Source: Thermoleophilaceae bacterium (GTDB lineage Bacteria > Actinomycetota > Thermoleophilia > Solirubrobacterales > Thermoleophilaceae). From it: a stretch of DNA of 56,665 nt. This document shows, piece after piece, positions 49,615 through 56,665 of this stretch. Where the stretch lies: contig JADGHQ010000010.1 in assembly GCA_019683805.1 (NCBI GenBank), forward strand, positions 1 through 56,665. The letters run 5' to 3'. Position numbers and translations under genes: made by a program. Under the pieces are notes generated by a model. The model did not search any database. It was not told the DNA's origin and worked only from the letters and a program-made list of their open reading frames with translations. The first letter of the stretch is position 1, and the number at the start of each line of letters is the position of its first letter.

Positions 49615-51032
49615 ACCCGCGCCGCCGCTCAGCCATCGCCGGCAGCCCGGTGCTCATCGGGGCGGTCACGACGCTCGTCACGGTCGTGGCGGTGTTCCTC
49701 GCCTACAACGCGAACAACGGCCTGCCGTTCGTCCCGACCTACGACCTCAAGGCCGACCTGCCGAACGGCGCGAACCTCGTGAAGGGGAACGAGGTGCGGA
49801 TCGGCGGCTCGCGCGTCGGCATCGTCACGAGCATCGACCCCGTGCGGCGGCCCGACGGCACGACCTACGCCCGGGTCAACATGAAGCTCGAGCGCCGCAT
49901 CGAGCCGCTCCCGCTCGATTCCACGGTGCTCGTGCGCCCGCGCTCCGCCATCGGGCTGAAGTACATCGAGATCACCCCCGGCCAGTCGCGGGCCGGCTAC
50001 CCGAACGGCGCCACGATCCCGCTCTCGCAGGCGACGCCCAGGCCGGTCGAGATCGACGACGTCCTCAACACCTTCGATGCGAGGACCCGGCAGGGCTCCA
50101 AGCAGTCGATCCGCGGCTTCGGCGACGCGCTGATCGGGCGCGGCGCCGACATCAACACCGCGATCCAGGAGTTCAAGCCGCTGCTCGCGCACCTCGAGCC
50201 CGTCGCCGCGAACCTCGCCTCGCAGAGCACCGCGCTCGACCGCTTCTTCCCCTCGCTCGAGCGCGCGGCGTCCCAGGTCGCGCCCGTCGCCAGGCAGCAG
50301 GGCGAGCTGTTCGCGAACCTCGACACGACGTTCACCGCGCTCGCCGGCATCGCGCGTCCCTACCTGCAGGAGACGATCTCGAAGTCGCCTCCCGCCGAGG
50401 ACGCCGCGATCCGCGAGTTCCCGAAGCAGCGCCCGTTCCTCGTCAACAGCGCGGGCTTCTTCCGCGACCTGCGCCCCGGCGCCGCCGTGCTGCCGCGCGC
50501 GGCGACGAACCTCGCCGCCACCGTGCGGGCCGGCGTGCCGGTGCTGAAGGATTCGCCGCGCTTCAACCGCGAGCTGGCGGACAGCTTCCGCTCGCTGCAG
50601 GACTTCGCGACCGACCCGCTCGTCCCGCGCGGGCTCCAGCGGCTCGACGACCTGATGACGACGCTCGACCCGACCCTGCGCTTCCTCACGCCGGTGCAGA
50701 CGACCTGCAACTACGTGTCGGTGCTGCTCCGCAACGGCCAGGACCTCCTCGGCGAGGGCAACGGCCGCGGCACCTGGCAGAGCTTCGTGATCGTCAGCTC
50801 GCCCGTCGGTCCGAACGCCGAGGGCAGCCCGGCGAGCGCGCCCGCCAACGGCCCGACGATCGACAACCACCTGCACTCCGACATCTACCCCAACACCGCG
50901 TCGCCCGGTCAGCCGAAGGAGTGCGAGGCCGGCAACGAGCCCTACATCGCGGGCCGCACGGTGATCGGCAACCTGCCCGGCAACCAGGGGGTGGTCACGG
51001 ACATGCAGCCACGGAAGGGGGGCTCGCGGTGA
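49611..51032 (+). CDS. MCE family protein 3
   Basis: 473 aa: helix at about 11-32, MCE domain (about 40-130, LVKGNEVRIGGSRVG, IGLKYIEITPG), helical needle and a C-terminal domain with the only two cysteines (QTTCNYV, KECEAGN). VEIDDVLNTFDARTRQG after the domain matches the same place in proteins 1 and 6 (FDTFDPKTREG, FRTFDPETRQA). GTG start in GTGA overlap with protein 2. Confidence 0.91.
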   Translation: MNPRRRSAIAGSPVLIGAVTTLVTVVAVFLAYNANNGLPFVPTYDLKADLPNGANLVKGNEVRIGGSRVGIVTSIDPVRRPDGTTYARVNMKLERRIEPLPLDSTVLVRPRSAIGLKYIEITPGQSRAGYPNGATIPLSQATPRPVEIDDVLNTFDARTRQGSKQSIRGFGDALIGRGADINTAIQEFKPLLAHLEPVAANLASQSTALDRFFPSLERAASQVAPVARQQGELFANLDTTFTALAGIARPYLQETISKSPPAEDAAIREFPKQRPFLVNSAGFFRDLRPGAAVLPRAATNLAATVRAGVPVLKDSPRFNRELADSFRSLQDFATDPLVPRGLQRLDDLMTTLDPTLRFLTPVQTTCNYVSVLLRNGQDLLGEGNGRGTWQSFVIVSSPVGPNAEGSPASAPANGPTIDNHLHSDIYPNTASPGQPKECEAGNEPYIAGRTVIGNLPGNQGVVTDMQPRKGGSR

Positions 51033-52483
51033 GGCGCGTGCGCGTGAAGGGCCTCTCGCCGTTCAAGGCCGGCCTGATCGCGGCGATCGTGATCGCGATC
51101 GTGAGCGTGCTCGTGTTCACGAAGGACATCCCCTTCACGCAGCCGTACACGATCAAGGCGGTGTTCGCGAACACCGCGAGCCTCGCCCCGCGCTCCCCGG
51201 TGCGCATCGCAGGCGTGGACGTCGGCCAGGTGAAGAAGGTCGAGCCGTTCGAGGACGGCTACGGCCAGCGCACGAGCGCCGCGGTCGTGACCATGCAGAT
51301 CGAGGACAAGGGCCTGCCGATCCACCGCGACGCGACGGTGAAGATCCGGCCGCGGATCTTCCTCGAGGGCAACTTCTTCGTGCAGATCGACCCCGGCACG
51401 CCGTCGGCGCCGACGCTTCATTCGGGCGACACGATCCCGATGACCCAGACCCGCGCGCCGGTCCAGATCGACCAGGTGCTCGCGACGCTCCAGACGAGCA
51501 CGCGCACCAGCCTCCAGAAGCTGCTCGTCGGGTACGGCGACGCGCTCAACGGCCAGCCGCTCCCGGGCGAGGACGACGACCAGGACCCGGCGGTGCGCGG
51601 CGAGACCGCGGGCAAGGCGCTCAACCAGTCGCTGCGCTACTCCCCGGACGCCCTGCGCGGGACCGCCGTGGTGAACGAGGCCCTCCTCGGCGTCGACCCG
51701 CACGACCTCTCGAAGCTCGTCGCCGGGACGCAGAAGGTGTCGGCCGCGCTGAACGCCAACGAGGGGCAGCTCCAGGACCTCGTCACGAACTTCAACCGCA
51801 CGGTGGCGGCGTTCGCCGCCGAGCAGGGCAACCTGCGCGAGACGATCCGGCTCCTGCCGGGGGTGCTCGGCAAGGCCGAGCGGACCTTCACGCACCTGAC
51901 GCAGTCCTATGGGCCGACGCAGCAGTTCGCCCACGACCTGATCCCGGGCGTGAAGGAGACGCCCGCGACGATCGACGCGGCCTACCCGTGGATCGCGCAG
52001 ACGCGCAGGCTCGTGTCGCCCGCCGAGCTGGGCGGCCTCGTGGCCGACCTGCGCCCGGCGGTGCGCGACCTCGCCTCCACCACCGACGTCTCGCTGAAGC
52101 TGATCCCGCAGCTCAACCTGCTCGCGCGCTGCACGACCGACGTGATCGTGCCGACGGGCGACAAGCCGATCGACGACCGCTTCGCCACGGGCCTGCCGAA
52201 CTACCAGGAGTTCTGGCAGTCGATGGTGGGCCTCGCCGGCGAGTCGCAGAACTTCGACGGCAACGGGCCGTACACCCGCTTCCAGACCGGCGGCGGCTTC
52301 TTCCCCGTGAGGACCGGCAGGGTCACCGGCACCGCGATCGACACGCTCTACGGCAACGCGATCCGGCCGATCCTCGGCACCCAGCCCACGATGCCGGCGA
52401 AGACGCCGCCGATCCGCACCGACGTGCCCTGCTACCGCAACGGCGTCCCGAACCTCACCGGCAGGATCGGAGCGGGCCCGTGA
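51029..52483 (+). CDS. MCE family protein 4
   Basis: 484 aa with N-terminal helix (about 11-30), MCE domain (PRSPVRIAGVDVGQV, IFLEGNFFVQIDPG) and helical needle. An acidic insert GEDDDQDPAVRG follows the domain and is not seen in the others. The only two cysteines are near the C terminus (ARCTTDV, VPCYRNG). GTGA overlap at both ends keeps strict coupling in the operon. Confidence 0.91.
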   Translation: MRRVRVKGLSPFKAGLIAAIVIAIVSVLVFTKDIPFTQPYTIKAVFANTASLAPRSPVRIAGVDVGQVKKVEPFEDGYGQRTSAAVVTMQIEDKGLPIHRDATVKIRPRIFLEGNFFVQIDPGTPSAPTLHSGDTIPMTQTRAPVQIDQVLATLQTSTRTSLQKLLVGYGDALNGQPLPGEDDDQDPAVRGETAGKALNQSLRYSPDALRGTAVVNEALLGVDPHDLSKLVAGTQKVSAALNANEGQLQDLVTNFNRTVAAFAAEQGNLRETIRLLPGVLGKAERTFTHLTQSYGPTQQFAHDLIPGVKETPATIDAAYPWIAQTRRLVSPAELGGLVADLRPAVRDLASTTDVSLKLIPQLNLLARCTTDVIVPTGDKPIDDRFATGLPNYQEFWQSMVGLAGESQNFDGNGPYTRFQTGGGFFPVRTGRVTGTAIDTLYGNAIRPILGTQPTMPAKTPPIRTDVPCYRNGVPNLTGRIGAGP

Positions 52484-53853
52484 GAAGCGCGATCCGCAAG
52501 CACATGCGCGACTTCATCGCGATGACGCTGGTGTTCGTCGCGGCGCTCGGCGTGGCCGCGTACATCCTCGGCCACCAGCGCTTCTACCTGCCTTCGTGGG
52601 TCCCCGGCGTCGGTAGCGACTTCTACACGATCAACGCCGACTTCCAGACCGCGCAGGCGGTCGTGCCGGGCCAGGGCCAGACGATCAACATCGCCGGCGT
52701 CCCGGTGGGCGAGATCGGCAAGGTGGACCTGGTCAACGGCGTCGCGCGGGTGGAGATGAAGATCAGGCGCAAGTACGCGCCGTTCTACCGCGACGCGCAG
52801 CTCCTGCTGCGTCCGAAGACCGGCCTCAAGGACATGTTCATCGAGGCCTCGCGCGGCACGCCGAGGGCGGGCGCGGTCCCGGAGGGCGGCACGATCCCCG
52901 TGAGCAACACGCAGCCCGACGTCAACCTCGACGAGCTCCTCTCGAGCCTCGACACCGACACCCGCTCGTATCTCGCGGTGCTCCTCAACGCGGCCGGCGA
53001 GGCGTTCGGCTCGAAGGGCTACTCCTCCGACCTGCGCGAGACGCTCAAGCGCTTCATGCCGACCGCGCGCGACACCCGCCGCATCACGCAGCTTCTGATC
53101 GCGCGCCGGCGCAACATCCGGCACGTCACCCACAACTTCCAGCTCCTGGCGACCGAGCTCGCGAAGCGCGACGAGCAGCTCACGCAGCTCGTCGGCTCCT
53201 CGAACGCGAACTTCGAGGCGATCGCCCGCGAGGACGCCAACCTGCGCGAGGCGCTGCGCCTGCTGCCGCCCACGCTGAGGACGGCGCAGGGCGCGCTCAC
53301 GAACGCCGACGAGCTGGCGCGCAACCTCGGTCCGGCGCTGCGCGACCTGCAGCCGGCCGCCCGCGCGCTCGCTCCGGCGCTGCGCGCGAGCCGCCCGTTC
53401 CTGCGCGACACCACGCCGATCGTCAAGAACCAGCTGCGCCCGTTCGCGCGCGAGGCGCAGCCGCCCGTGAGGACGCTGCGCCGGGCGGCCGGCGGACTCG
53501 CGGACGCGAGCCCCGGTCTGCTCGACACGGCGAGGTTCCTCAACAAGCTGTTCAACGCGCTCGCCTACAACCCGCCGGGCAGCGAGGAGGGCTTCCTCTA
53601 CTGGCTCGCGTGGGGCAACCACATCGGCGCCACGATCTTCGGGACGCAGGACGCGCACGGCCCGATCCGCCGCGGCATCGTCATCACCGACTGCACGAGC
53701 CTCAGCGTGCTCCAGACGATCGGCAAGACGAACCCGAACCTCCAGGTGCTGATCGACCAGCTCAACGCGCCCTCGCCGCAGAGCGTCAACTGCCCCGGCG
53801 CGACGGCCACGGCGGGCGCGGGCACGGGATCCGGGACAGGGGGGACTCCCTGA
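52480..53853 (+). CDS. MCE family protein 5
   Basis: 457 aa. Helix about 9-28; MCE domain with GQTINIAGVPVGEIG and a GLKDMFIEASRGT end; helical needle; C-terminal region with the only two cysteines (ITDCTSL, VNCPGAT) and an Ala/Gly/Thr-rich tail. The C-terminal YWLAWGNHIG segment suggests contact with membrane or lipid. GTG 52480 overlaps the previous stop; its own stop shares a base with the next ATG. Confidence 0.91.
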   Translation: MRSAIRKHMRDFIAMTLVFVAALGVAAYILGHQRFYLPSWVPGVGSDFYTINADFQTAQAVVPGQGQTINIAGVPVGEIGKVDLVNGVARVEMKIRRKYAPFYRDAQLLLRPKTGLKDMFIEASRGTPRAGAVPEGGTIPVSNTQPDVNLDELLSSLDTDTRSYLAVLLNAAGEAFGSKGYSSDLRETLKRFMPTARDTRRITQLLIARRRNIRHVTHNFQLLATELAKRDEQLTQLVGSSNANFEAIAREDANLREALRLLPPTLRTAQGALTNADELARNLGPALRDLQPAARALAPALRASRPFLRDTTPIVKNQLRPFAREAQPPVRTLRRAAGGLADASPGLLDTARFLNKLFNALAYNPPGSEEGFLYWLAWGNHIGATIFGTQDAHGPIRRGIVITDCTSLSVLQTIGKTNPNLQVLIDQLNAPSPQSVNCPGATATAGAGTGSGTGGTP

Positions 53854-55391
53854 TGCCGAAGCAGGCGCCCAGCCTCGGCCGCGTGCTCATGATGGTGGTC
53901 TTCGCGCTCTCCTGCGTGGGGATCCTGCTCTACCTCTGGCTCGTGTTCGGCGGCGCCAGCCCGCTGCGCGCCAAGGGCTACCAGCTCAACGTGGACTTCC
54001 CCGAGGCGACCACGCTCGCCCAGGAGGCGGACGTGCGCATCTCCGGCGTCACCGTGGGCAAGGTCAAGAAGAAGGAGCTCGTGCGCGTCGACGGCCGGAC
54101 CAAGCCGCTGACGAGGGTGCGCATCGAGATCGCCCGCCGCTACGCGCCGATTCCGCGCGACACCCGCGCGATCCTCCGCCAGAAGACGCTGCTCGGCGAG
54201 ACCTACGTGGAGCTGACGCCGGGGCACCGGGCGTCCGGCGAGCTCCCCGACGGCGGCACCCTTGCGCAGGGCAACGTGGCGCAGACGGTCGAGCTCGACG
54301 AGATCTTCCGCACCTTCGACCCCGAGACGCGCCAGGCCTTCCGGACCTGGCTGCAGCAGCAGGGCACCGCGCTGCGCGGCCGCGGCCAGTCGCTCAACGA
54401 CGCGCTCGGGAACCTCACGCCGTTCGCGGAGAACACCGACAAGGTGCTGCGGGTGCTCGACGCCCAGAGCGCCGAGACGAGCCGCCTGATCCGCAACACG
54501 GGCGTCGTGTTCCGCTCGCTCGCCGAGCGGGACGGCCAGCTGCGCGACCTGATCACGAGCTCGAACCGCGTGTTCGCGCAGACCGCCGCGCGCGACCGCC
54601 AGCTCGCCGACGCCTTCCGCGCGTTCCCGCGCTTCCTCGACGAGTCGCGCGCCACCGTCACGCGCGTGTCGAGGTTCGCCGAGGACACCAACCCGCTGAT
54701 CACCGACCTGCGCCCGGCGGCGCGCCAGCTCTCCCCGACGCTCGTCGCGCTCGACGGGCTCGCGCCCGACCTGCGCGGCCTGTTCGAGAACCTCGGCCCG
54801 CTGCAGGAGGCGGGGCGGCGGGGCCTGCCCGCGCTCTCGCGCTTCCTCGACGACACCACTCCGCTGCTCGGCCAGGTCGACCCGTGGCTGCGCAACGTGA
54901 ACCCGATCCTCCGCTGGATCGGCCTCTACCGGCGCGAGATCGCCGCCTTCTTCGCGAACGACTCCGCAGCTACCCAGGCCGTGGCCTCGCGGCCGGGCGC
55001 GACCGCGCCGCGTCACTACCTGCGCGTGATGAACCCCGTGAACCCGGAGGTGCTCGCGGCCTATCCCAACCGCATCAGGTCGAACCGCTCGAACCCGTAC
55101 GTGGCGCCCGGCGGCTACGAGGACCTCGCGAAGGGCGGCCTCAAGGTGTTCGACCCCTCGCTCTGCACGAGCAACCCGGTGCCGACGCTCACGCGCGACA
55201 CAAGCAGGCTCTCCCCGGACACCGCGGCGATGTACCAGCAGCGCACCTTCGACCTGATCGAGCAGTTCATCTACGGGACGAAGACCCCCGACCAGGTGGC
55301 GGCGCCGCCCTGCCGGGCGCAGGCCCCGCTCGGCAGCGCGATCGGCCAGTCGGGCAGGTATCCGCACCTCACCCAGGACCCGGCGCGCTGA
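53853..55391 (+). CDS. MCE family protein 6
   Basis: 512 aa: helix about 10-30, MCE domain (ADVRISGVTVGKVK, LLGETYVELTPG), helical needle and the longest C-terminal region, which holds the only two cysteines (SLCTSN, PPCRAQ). YLRVMNPVNPEVLAAYPNR lies in that region. Last MCE gene; ATG in TGATG overlap. The next gene starts 45 bases later with its own -10-like hexamer. Confidence 0.91.
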   Translation: MPKQAPSLGRVLMMVVFALSCVGILLYLWLVFGGASPLRAKGYQLNVDFPEATTLAQEADVRISGVTVGKVKKKELVRVDGRTKPLTRVRIEIARRYAPIPRDTRAILRQKTLLGETYVELTPGHRASGELPDGGTLAQGNVAQTVELDEIFRTFDPETRQAFRTWLQQQGTALRGRGQSLNDALGNLTPFAENTDKVLRVLDAQSAETSRLIRNTGVVFRSLAERDGQLRDLITSSNRVFAQTAARDRQLADAFRAFPRFLDESRATVTRVSRFAEDTNPLITDLRPAARQLSPTLVALDGLAPDLRGLFENLGPLQEAGRRGLPALSRFLDDTTPLLGQVDPWLRNVNPILRWIGLYRREIAAFFANDSAATQAVASRPGATAPRHYLRVMNPVNPEVLAAYPNRIRSNRSNPYVAPGGYEDLAKGGLKVFDPSLCTSNPVPTLTRDTSRLSPDTAAMYQQRTFDLIEQFIYGTKTPDQVAAPPCRAQAPLGSAIGQSGRYPHLTQDPAR

Positions 55392-55436
55392 GCGGCCGGC
55401 CCCGGCGCCCGCCTGGCCGTGACCTAAGCTGAGACG

Positions 55437-56665
55437 GTGCCGAAGCGGGACTGGTTCGCACGCATCGTGGGAGCGGCCGCCCGCCGTCCGCTGCCGGTCG
55501 TGGCGGTCGCCTGCGCGCTCGCGCTCGGCGGCGCGGCGCTCGCGCTCCGGCTCGAGCCGAGCACGGGCACGAGCACGCTGGCGGGCAAGTCCTCGAGGTC
55601 CTACGAGGCGACGAGGGAGCTCGAGCGCACCTTCGGCGGCGACGCCGTCGTCGTCCTGGTGCAGGGGAACCTCCAGCGCACCGTGCTGACGACGGACCTC
55701 GGCAGGCTGCTGCGGCTGGAGGGCTGCCTGTCCGGCAAGGTGCCGCCCGTCGGGCTGAAGGACCTCCCGGCGGTGTGCTCGTGGTTCGCCCGGCACAAGC
55801 CCGCCTGGGCGGTCTACGGCCCCGGCACGTTCCTCAACACCGCGGCGGACCGCCTCACCGAGGGGCTGGCCGAGCGGGCCGCCCAGGAGCGCAGGCTCGA
55901 GTCCCAGGCGGCGGACACGGCCCGCAGGCTCGCGCGCAGGCGGGGCCTCCCTCCGGCGGAGCAGGACGCAGCCGCGCGGCGGGCGCGCGCGGCGGTGGCC
56001 GACCAGTACCGGCTTTCGCTGCTCCAGCTCTCGCTGCGCTACGGCATCACGCGGCCGCCCGCGATCGACAACCTCGACTTCGTGGGACAGGTCGTGTTCG
56101 ACCCCGCCCGCGGCGCGGGGCAGCCGAAGGCCCGCTTCGCGTACCTGTTCCCGAGCGCGAACTCCGCGCTCGTGCAGGTCCGAATGAAGCCGGGGCTCTC
56201 GGAGCGGGAGCGCGACGCGGCGATCGCGAAGGTGCGCGAGGCGGTCGCGCAGAGGCCGTTCCGGCTCGAGCACGGTCAGCGCTACGTCGTCACCGGCGTG
56301 CCCGTGGTCGCGAAGGGGCTGGCCGACGCGGTGCGCCACTCGATCGTGATCCTGCTGGTCGCCGCCGTGCTCGTCATGGCGGCCACGCTCGCGCTCGTCT
56401 TCCGCACGCGGCTGCGGCTGCTGCCGCTCGCGCTCGCCCTCGCAGCCGCCGCGCTCACCTTCGGCGCTGTGTCGCTCGCGGGCGGGTCGCTGACGATGGC
56501 GTCGATCGCGGTGCTGCCGGTGCTCGTCGGCCTGGCCGTCGACTACGCGATCCAGTTCCAGGCGCGCTACGACGAGGCGCGCGCCGAAGGCCTCGCGCCG
56601 GCCGCGGCGGCGCCCGCGGCCGCCGCGGCCGGCGGGCCGCCGCTCGCGCCCGCGGGGCGCGCCCC
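55437..56665 (+). CDS. RND/MMPL-family transporter, truncated by window end
   Basis: Only the first about 409 residues are in the window. GTG 55437 lies 6 bases after TAAGCT. Sequence: a first transmembrane helix (about 19-37), a large outside domain with ELERTFGGDAVVVLVQG and two cysteines (EGCLSG, AVCSWF), then helices 2-4 with VLPVLVGLAVDYAIQFQARYDE, the MMPL/RND core motif. The frame is open at 56665. Such transporters export or move lipids; its place right after six MCE genes suggests it works with them, for example returning or handing over a lipid. Subfamily (HpnN-like or MmpL-like) cannot be set from this part. Confidence 0.88.
   Translation, partial: MPKRDWFARIVGAAARRPLPVVAVACALALGGAALALRLEPSTGTSTLAGKSSRSYEATRELERTFGGDAVVVLVQGNLQRTVLTTDLGRLLRLEGCLSGKVPPVGLKDLPAVCSWFARHKPAWAVYGPGTFLNTAADRLTEGLAERAAQERRLESQAADTARRLARRRGLPPAEQDAAARRARAAVADQYRLSLLQLSLRYGITRPPAIDNLDFVGQVVFDPARGAGQPKARFAYLFPSANSALVQVRMKPGLSERERDAAIAKVREAVAQRPFRLEHGQRYVVTGVPVVAKGLADAVRHSIVILLVAAVLVMAATLALVFRTRLRLLPLALALAAAALTFGAVSLAGGSLTMASIAVLPVLVGLAVDYAIQFQARYDEARAEGLAPAAAAPAAAAAGGPPLAPAGRA

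Overview
This window is chromosomal DNA of a very high-GC actinobacterium. Gene density is near 95 %, many genes start with GTG or TTG, and stop and start codons of neighbours often overlap by 4 bases. A GTP-type PEP carboxykinase, a HemQ-type coproheme decarboxylase, a complete mce lipid-import locus, a PimA-like mannosyltransferase and a c-di-AMP riboswitch all fit Actinobacteria. A deep lineage such as Thermoleophilia is my inference and is not proven. I see no rRNA, tRNA, CRISPR array, insertion sequence or prophage.

Layout: (1) 140-13807 is mostly acyl-CoA metabolism: a FabG-like reductase, an acyl-CoA dehydrogenase / MBL hydrolase / acyl-CoA dehydrogenase operon, PEP carboxykinase, a secreted CAP-domain protein behind a c-di-AMP riboswitch, an enoyl-CoA hydratase coupled to an arginase-fold enzyme, and an operon of acyl-CoA carboxylase beta, BKACE, alpha-methylacyl-CoA racemase-like protein and MerR regulator. 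(2) 13931-18182 holds two tail-to-tail polytopic GT-C-like membrane proteins and a DUF2804 protein. (3) 18270-24806 has a nitrilase-family amidohydrolase with its TetR neighbour, a cassette of very small envelope proteins (holin-like, DUF3618), an AI-2E-type permease, DegV, a DksA-like zinc finger and an NAD-dependent epimerase. (4) 24814-30342 is upkeep: Grx/BolA and divergent ErpA (Fe-S), a DNA glycosylase, an L,D-transpeptidase, an FAH-family hydrolase, an FNR-type reductase and HemQ. (5) 30369-38278 has a degenerate alkaline-phosphatase-fold membrane protein, a mannosyltransferase fused to a flippase-like membrane domain, and MetH. (6) 38279-40342 is a lower-GC insert with two envelope proteins of unusual make-up. 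(7) 40506-43770 has a glutaryl-CoA dehydrogenase-like enzyme, a class III CoA-transferase, a four-cysteine small protein and a lipoprotein. (8) 43966 to the right edge is an mce operon: two permeases, ATPase, six MCE proteins and an RND/MMPL transporter cut by the window end.

How it fits together: the mce operon would import lipid or sterol-like substrates across the envelope; the acyl-CoA dehydrogenases, hydratase, racemase, carboxylase and CoA-transferases would degrade them; PEP carboxykinase would send C4 products to gluconeogenesis. That link is inference from content. Points most worth following are the riboswitch-controlled CAP protein, the GT4-flippase fusion, the low-GC two-gene insert, a near-perfect palindrome over the metH promoter, the conserved C-terminal cysteine pair in all six MCE proteins, and a recurrent promoter pattern pointing to many leaderless mRNAs.
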